Of a stretch of DNA of 57,306 bases, positions 52,658-57,306 are shown in pieces. Source of the stretch: a bacterium. Lineage in GTDB: Bacteria > Spirochaetota > UBA4802 > UBA5550. The DNA is taken from positions 1 to 57,306 of the forward strand of contig JAAENB010000821.1 in assembly GCA_024224995.1 (NCBI GenBank). Reading direction: 5' to 3'. The notes under the pieces are model-generated. The model was not told the origin of the DNA and did no database searches. It saw only the letters and a list, made by a program, of their open reading frames with translations. The stretch's first letter is position 1; each line of letters starts with the position of its first letter. The translations under genes were made by a program, and so were the position numbers.

Positions 52658-55600
52658 ATGAAAGGCTATGAACATCCTGAAAAGATCTACGAAAGCCCGG
52701 GCTCCCTGGTTTACCGCGCCTTCGATGAAAAAAATAATCGCTCTGTGGTTCTGAAAGTTCTCAATAGCAGCTACCCTGCCCCTGATGAAATTTCCAGGTT
52801 TAACCGGGAATATGAGCTAACCGCCGGGTTTACAAACAAGTCAGAGGGAGTCATCGAGGTATACGAATTATCGAAAATCGATAATTCGCCCGCCATTGTT
52901 ATGGAAGATATAGGAGGTCAATCGCTTGCCGATATACTTAAATCAATGAAGCTTCATCCCGGTGAATTCTTAAACCTGGCAATTCGGATTAGCGAAATAA
53001 TCGGCACTATTCATAAACGCAATATTATTCATAAAGATATTAACCCCTCAAATATTATCTGGAATATTGAAAAAAAGATTGTGAGGATTATAGATTTCGG
53101 CATTGCAACTGAACTCCCCCGGGAGATCACCTCAGTAAAAAACCCCAATGTTCTGGAAGGTACTCTGAGCTTTATCTCGCCCGAACAGACAGGACGCATG
53201 AACCGGTCACTCGATTACCGCACTGATTTTTACTCCCTGGGCGTAACCTTCTATTGGATGTTAACAGGGCGGCTGCCTTTTGAATCAAAGGATTTACTAA
53301 AACTGGTACACAGTCACATTGCCATTTTACCGGTTCCTCCTCATGACATTGACGAAAGTATCCCCGAGGCACTATCAAACATTGTGATGAAATTGACAGC
53401 GAAAAACGCCGAGGACCGTTATTTAAGCGCTCACGGTCTCAAGGCCGACCTGGAACGATGCCGGCAGAAATTGCGGGATAGCGGTGCCATTGACTCGTTT
53501 GCTCCGGGCCAGCACGATGTATCCGATAAATTTCAGATACCACAGAAATTATATGGCCGGGAACAGGAAATAAAAACACTGCTCTCCGCTTTTGAACGGG
53601 TAAGAGAGGCCGGCACCGAACTCATGCTTGTTTCCGGATTTTCAGGAATTGGAAAATCGATGCTCATCAATGAGATACAAAAGCCCATTGTAAAACACCG
53701 GGGGTATTTTATTTCGGGAAAATTTGAGCGGCTAAAAAAGGACGTCCCCTACAGCGGGATCATTCAGGCCTTTACCGGGCTTGCCAGGCAGATCCTTGCC
53801 GAAGGGGATGACGCCATTAAGCGGTGGAAAGAAAAAATATTGCCCGTATTGGAGCCCAATGGAAAAATAATAACCGGTATTATCCCTTTATTTGAACTGA
53901 TTATTGGTAAACAATGGTCGGTTCCAACACTGAACCCTGTTGAATCTCAAAACAGGTTTAACCTGGTATTTAAGGAATTCATGAAAGTTCTCGCGAGTAA
54001 AGAACACCCCCTGGTTCTATTCCTGGACGATCTGCAATGGGCCGATTTCGGGAGCCTGCACCTGCTGGAATTATTTACAACTGATCCCGACATAAAACAT
54101 CTATTTTTAATAGGCGCCTACCGCCACAATGAAACCCCGGATTCCCATCCGCTCATACTCACCCTGGCTACAATAAGAAAAACCGGCAGAGCAGTGAACA
54201 ATATATTTCTACGCCACCTAACAGAGGAACACGTCAGCCGCTTACTTGCTGATACGCTGAATCGCCCCGCCCCGGAGATGGAATCTCCGGCAGCGCTTCT
54301 GATCCGGAAGACCGGGGGGAACCCGTTTTTCATCAATGAGTTTTTAAAAACGCTTTACAAGGAACATCTCATTGAATTTTCCTTTGAGCACGGCTGGTCA
54401 TGGGATACAACAGGGATTGAAGAAACACAGGTGACCCACAATGTTGTGGACCTTATGGCGGGAAAAATTACCGAACTCCAGGAGAATTCACAGGAAGTAT
54501 TAAAACTGGGCGCCTGCATCGGCAGCTATGTTAATCTGAGCACCCTGGTAATGATATGCGAAAAAACAGAAAAGGAAATTCTCTCGGCATTGAATGAACT
54601 GTTACGGGAAGAGATGCTTAATAAAACCGATAGCATATACCGGTTCAGTCACGACCGCATACTGGAGGCCGCGTATTCGCTTATTTCCGGTGAAGAAAAA
54701 GTACGGCAGCACTACCGCATCGGGAACCTGGAGTTAAATAATACAAAAAAAGAAGAGCTGCCGGAAAAAATATTTTATATCGTTAATCAATTAAACGCGG
54801 GGGAGAACCTGGTCCGCTCACGGTCTGAAAAAGTTCAACTGGCCGAACTGAACCGTATGGCCGGGAAAAAAGCCCTGGCGTCGAACGCGTATGAATCGGC
54901 ACTGAATTATTTGGAAGCGGGAATAGGACTTCTGGAAGAAAACTGCTGGCAGCAGAACTATGATTTAACTCATGAGCTATACCAGGAAGCGGCAATTGCC
55001 GCAGGACTGGGAGCTGAATATGAAACCATGACAACCCTGGCAAAAGCGGTTTTTCAAAACGCCAGGACAATTCTGGATACCATAAAAGTGAATGAGGCTA
55101 AAATTTTTGCTTGCGCGGCAAGGAACCAACTTCAGGAAGGGATAGATATTGGTCTCACGGTCCTTAAGAAACTTGGAGTACGGCTGCCGGAAAAACCGGG
55201 TAAGGTACGAATTGCCGGTGAAATTCTGCTTATAAAGTTATTGTTAATTGGTAAACCGGTTAAGGATCTAATCAACCTTCCGGAGATGGAAGACCCCTAT
55301 AAACTTGCTGTGATGCGAATTATGACAGGATTAGGTTCAATTGCTTATTATGCAGCCCCTGAACAGCTTCTCCTTGGCGTCTTATATACGGTCAAATTTT
55401 CAATCAAATACGGCAACAATATTTATTCACCGTATAGCTATGCCGGTTTTGCAATAATACACAGCGGTGTTCTTGGCGATATCAGCACCGGGCATGAATA
55501 CGGCAAACTTGCCCTCAAACTTGTTGAGAAATTCAATATAAAAGAAAGCAACGCGCGGGTTGGCGTGGTCGCCTGGTACCTGGGAACTCATTTAAAAATG

Positions 55601-57306
55601 CCTCTGCGGGATTCTCTCAAACCATTACTTGAGGCATATAAAACAGGACTGGAAACAGGTGACCTGGAATTCGCGGCTTTATCCGCAAATGCGTATTGCG
55701 AATATTTATTCTATTCCGGTATGGAATTGGCAGGAACTGAAAAAGAAATAGCGAAATATGCCGAAGCGATCAGGAAGCTCAACCAGGATACGTGCCTTAA
55801 CTACCAACGAATTGTTCATCAAGTTGTTTTAAATCTCCAGGGGAAGTCTTCCGATCCCTGTAGATTAATCGGATCATCGTACGATGAAAACAACATGCTG
55901 GCCATACACAAAGAAACAAATGACATGACCGCGATTTTTACTCTGTATTATAATTTATTAAACCTTAACTATCTTTTTGAAAACTATAAGGAAGCACTCA
56001 AAAACGCGGAATTGGTTCAATCATATATTGAGACACAAATATCTCACCCTGCGCTGCCAATAATCAACTTCTATGACTCTCTTACGCGGCTCGCGCTAAA
56101 AACAGACCTGGGGAGAGTACGCAAAAACCAAAAAAAGATGAAAAAATACGCCTTTCACGCGCCCATGAACCACAGCCATAAATATCACCTGGTGGAAGCG
56201 GAAATTGCCCGTATACGAGGGCAGAAGCTCAAAGCCATGGATCACTACAAACGTGCCGTACAGCTGGCTCATGAAAATAAATTTCTCCAGGAAGAAGCCC
56301 TGGCACTAAAACTCAGCGCTCAATTCCGGCTTGAACACGACGAAGAGATCATTGCCGCGTTATACATGAGAAAAGCGCTTCACGCATATCGCGTCTGGGG
56401 CGCGGCTGCTGTAGTAAATCATATTGAAAAAAAATACGGCTCCTTAGCCGGATTACACTCTGAGAGGAAAAATCCATCTTCACCAACAGTAACGAACAGC
56501 AGTACAAGCACCGGTTCTTCAGAAGTTATTGACCTCTCTACGGTAATAAAAACATCACAAATGCTCTCGGGAGAAATTGATCTTGGCAGGCTTCTGGAAG
56601 GAATTTTGAAATTTTCAATTGAAAACGCCGGAGCCGAAAGAGGGTTTTTGATAATAGAAAATGAAAGCAATAAGAATCTCTATATTGAAGCGGAGGGAGA
56701 GGCCGAGAAAAAGACTACCGTACTTGAGTCTGTTCCCATAGAAAACAGCACCCGTCTTTCATCAACAATAGTACGGTACGTAAACAAAACCAGTGAAAAT
56801 ATCGTACTCAATAACGCGCATAAAGAGGGCGGCTTTACTGATGATCCGTATGTTATAGAGAACAAAACAAAATCACTTCTCTGCGCGCCAATCACTCATA
56901 AAGGAAAAATATCGGGGATACTCTACCTTGAAAATAATCTAACCACTAATTGCTTTACCGGTGAAAGGCTGGAACTGCTGCGAATACTCACTTCCCAGGC
57001 AGCGATTTCCATTGAAAATGCCAGGCTCCTGGTCCATAGAGAAAACGGGGCAAAGCTTGAAAAAGAAATGGAAATAGCCGCGAATATTCAGACCGGGCTT
57101 CTTCCCCAAAATCCGTTCATTAAGGATTATGAGATATCGGCATATATGAACCCGGCAGATGATGTGGGCGGGGATTATTACGATATTATCAACGCCGAAG
57201 GCAGAGACTGGATAGTCATAGGCGACGTTTCAGGGCACGGTGTACCGGCAGGGCTTATTATGATGATGGTTCAGACTTCTATTCATACGGTATTAACACA
57301 GCATCC
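52658..57306 (+). CDS. Kinase-AAA ATPase-helical-GAF-SpoIIE phosphatase, copy 10, 3' end outside window
   Basis: The frame is open from the ATG at 52658 to the window end, 1549 codons. The kinase has Lys33, Asp127 in HKDINPSN and DFGIA. The ATPase has GFSGIGKS and FLDDLQWAD. The helical region ends near residue 1275, and a Ser/Thr-rich linker (NSSTSTGSSE) leads to a GAF domain at about 1290-1461 (IDLSTVIKTSQMLSG, IENAGAERGFLIIENE). A coiled coil (EKEMEIAANIQTGLLPQ) and the start of a type B SpoIIE phosphatase follow, with DDVGGDYYDI (about 1500) and GDVSGHGVPAGL (about 1521). The remaining phosphatase motifs lie beyond the window. The MKKYA variant replaces the usual MKKWA in the helical region. 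Confidence 0.88.
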   Translation, partial: MKGYEHPEKIYESPGSLVYRAFDEKNNRSVVLKVLNSSYPAPDEISRFNREYELTAGFTNKSEGVIEVYELSKIDNSPAIVMEDIGGQSLADILKSMKLHPGEFLNLAIRISEIIGTIHKRNIIHKDINPSNIIWNIEKKIVRIIDFGIATELPREITSVKNPNVLEGTLSFISPEQTGRMNRSLDYRTDFYSLGVTFYWMLTGRLPFESKDLLKLVHSHIAILPVPPHDIDESIPEALSNIVMKLTAKNAEDRYLSAHGLKADLERCRQKLRDSGAIDSFAPGQHDVSDKFQIPQKLYGREQEIKTLLSAFERVREAGTELMLVSGFSGIGKSMLINEIQKPIVKHRGYFISGKFERLKKDVPYSGIIQAFTGLARQILAEGDDAIKRWKEKILPVLEPNGKIITGIIPLFELIIGKQWSVPTLNPVESQNRFNLVFKEFMKVLASKEHPLVLFLDDLQWADFGSLHLLELFTTDPDIKHLFLIGAYRHNETPDSHPLILTLATIRKTGRAVNNIFLRHLTEEHVSRLLADTLNRPAPEMESPAALLIRKTGGNPFFINEFLKTLYKEHLIEFSFEHGWSWDTTGIEETQVTHNVVDLMAGKITELQENSQEVLKLGACIGSYVNLSTLVMICEKTEKEILSALNELLREEMLNKTDSIYRFSHDRILEAAYSLISGEEKVRQHYRIGNLELNNTKKEELPEKIFYIVNQLNAGENLVRSRSEKVQLAELNRMAGKKALASNAYESALNYLEAGIGLLEENCWQQNYDLTHELYQEAAIAAGLGAEYETMTTLAKAVFQNARTILDTIKVNEAKIFACAARNQLQEGIDIGLTVLKKLGVRLPEKPGKVRIAGEILLIKLLLIGKPVKDLINLPEMEDPYKLAVMRIMTGLGSIAYYAAPEQLLLGVLYTVKFSIKYGNNIYSPYSYAGFAIIHSGVLGDISTGHEYGKLALKLVEKFNIKESNARVGVVAWYLGTHLKMPLRDSLKPLLEAYKTGLETGDLEFAALSANAYCEYLFYSGMELAGTEKEIAKYAEAIRKLNQDTCLNYQRIVHQVVLNLQGKSSDPCRLIGSSYDENNMLAIHKETNDMTAIFTLYYNLLNLNYLFENYKEALKNAELVQSYIETQISHPALPIINFYDSLTRLALKTDLGRVRKNQKKMKKYAFHAPMNHSHKYHLVEAEIARIRGQKLKAMDHYKRAVQLAHENKFLQEEALALKLSAQFRLEHDEEIIAALYMRKALHAYRVWGAAAVVNHIEKKYGSLAGLHSERKNPSSPTVTNSSTSTGSSEVIDLSTVIKTSQMLSGEIDLGRLLEGILKFSIENAGAERGFLIIENESNKNLYIEAEGEAEKKTTVLESVPIENSTRLSSTIVRYVNKTSENIVLNNAHKEGGFTDDPYVIENKTKSLLCAPITHKGKISGILYLENNLTTNCFTGERLELLRILTSQAAISIENARLLVHRENGAKLEKEMEIAANIQTGLLPQNPFIKDYEISAYMNPADDVGGDYYDIINAEGRDWIVIGDVSGHGVPAGLIMMMVQTSIHTVLTQH

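Larger units (their letters stand above)
15441..57306 (+). other. Tandem array of ten kinase-ATPase paralogs
   Basis: Ten copies of one gene lie head-to-tail on the plus strand, starting at 15476, 19339, 24968, 28863, 34069, 37932, 41811 (relic), 43561, 48816 and 52658 (cut by the window end). Only one unrelated gene (23589-24890) interrupts them. The copies are diverged, so this is not an assembly duplication. Eight of ten carry a similar promoter just upstream; 37932 and 43561 do not. Confidence 0.9.

Noticed and set aside
15476..57306. Assembly artefact producing repeated genes
   Set aside because: The copies differ in sequence, length, domain content and leader sequences, so they are real, diverged paralogs, although single-base errors in homopolymers remain possible.
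28863..57306. Histidine kinase output, as expected from cyanobacterial relatives
   Set aside because: After the GAF domain only SpoIIE/PP2C motifs are found; there is no H-box or N/G-box sequence.
1..57306. Diversity-generating retroelement, retron or phage-related diversification system
   Set aside because: No reverse transcriptase, template repeat, integrase or transposase was seen on either strand.

Overview
The window looks like an accessory region of a Gram-negative, lipoprotein-rich bacterium. It encodes outer-membrane barrel proteins, at least four lipoproteins and a 7TM-AraC sensor-regulator. A spirochaete-like host would fit, but no rRNA, tRNA or marker gene is present and this is a weak inference. 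Coding density is high and no transposase, phage gene, CRISPR array or reverse transcriptase was seen.

Part one (1-15.3 kb) is a mixed neighbourhood. Three paralogous, Cys-rich, exported proteins of unknown function (stops at 811, 4110 and 7306, all minus strand) alternate with a FadL/OMPP1-type outer-membrane protein, a small lipoprotein and a lipid-anchored C26 glutamine-amidotransferase-like hydrolase. The third paralog has lost its start and signal peptide. It abuts a divergent alpha-oxoamine-synthase-like gene that has also lost its 5' end, so 8.80-8.84 kb looks like a deletion junction. Next come an EFR1-type flavodoxin/ferredoxin fusion, a membrane AraC regulator, a metallo-beta-lactamase-fold lipoprotein, a small barrel protein and an intact PLP-dependent alpha-oxoamine synthase. 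GC-rich palindromic tandem repeats and an 80-bp dispersed repeat sit at gene 3' ends.

Part two (15.4-57.3 kb) is the remarkable section: a head-to-tail, plus-strand array of ten copies of one giant signalling gene. Nine are large; one is an internally deleted relic; the last runs off the window. The core is a Ser/Thr kinase, a STAND-like AAA ATPase and a long helical TPR-like region. It matches the family known in cyanobacteria as trifunctional Ser/Thr kinase/ATP-binding protein/sensor histidine kinase. Here no histidine kinase is present. Three copies plus the relic carry GAF and SpoIIE/PP2C phosphatase modules of two different subtypes, and the others stop after the helical region. One copy has lost its catalytic Asp and is frameshifted. 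One ends in a phosphatase scrap. One looks like a mosaic of two siblings. A seven-repeat SBBP propeller lipoprotein gene interrupts the array.

Six of the ten units share a promoter (TTGCAA, 17 bp, TATnnT-like, often with extended -10 TG) whose -10 ends 5-6 nt before the ATG, which implies leaderless mRNAs. Two more have the same promoter with a longer leader. The remaining two lie 4-5 nt behind the previous coding sequence and have purine-rich ribosome-binding sequences instead. I infer an expandable, recombining set of single-polypeptide kinase/ATPase/phosphatase switches, each expressed from its own promoter. Their inputs and targets cannot be seen from this sequence.
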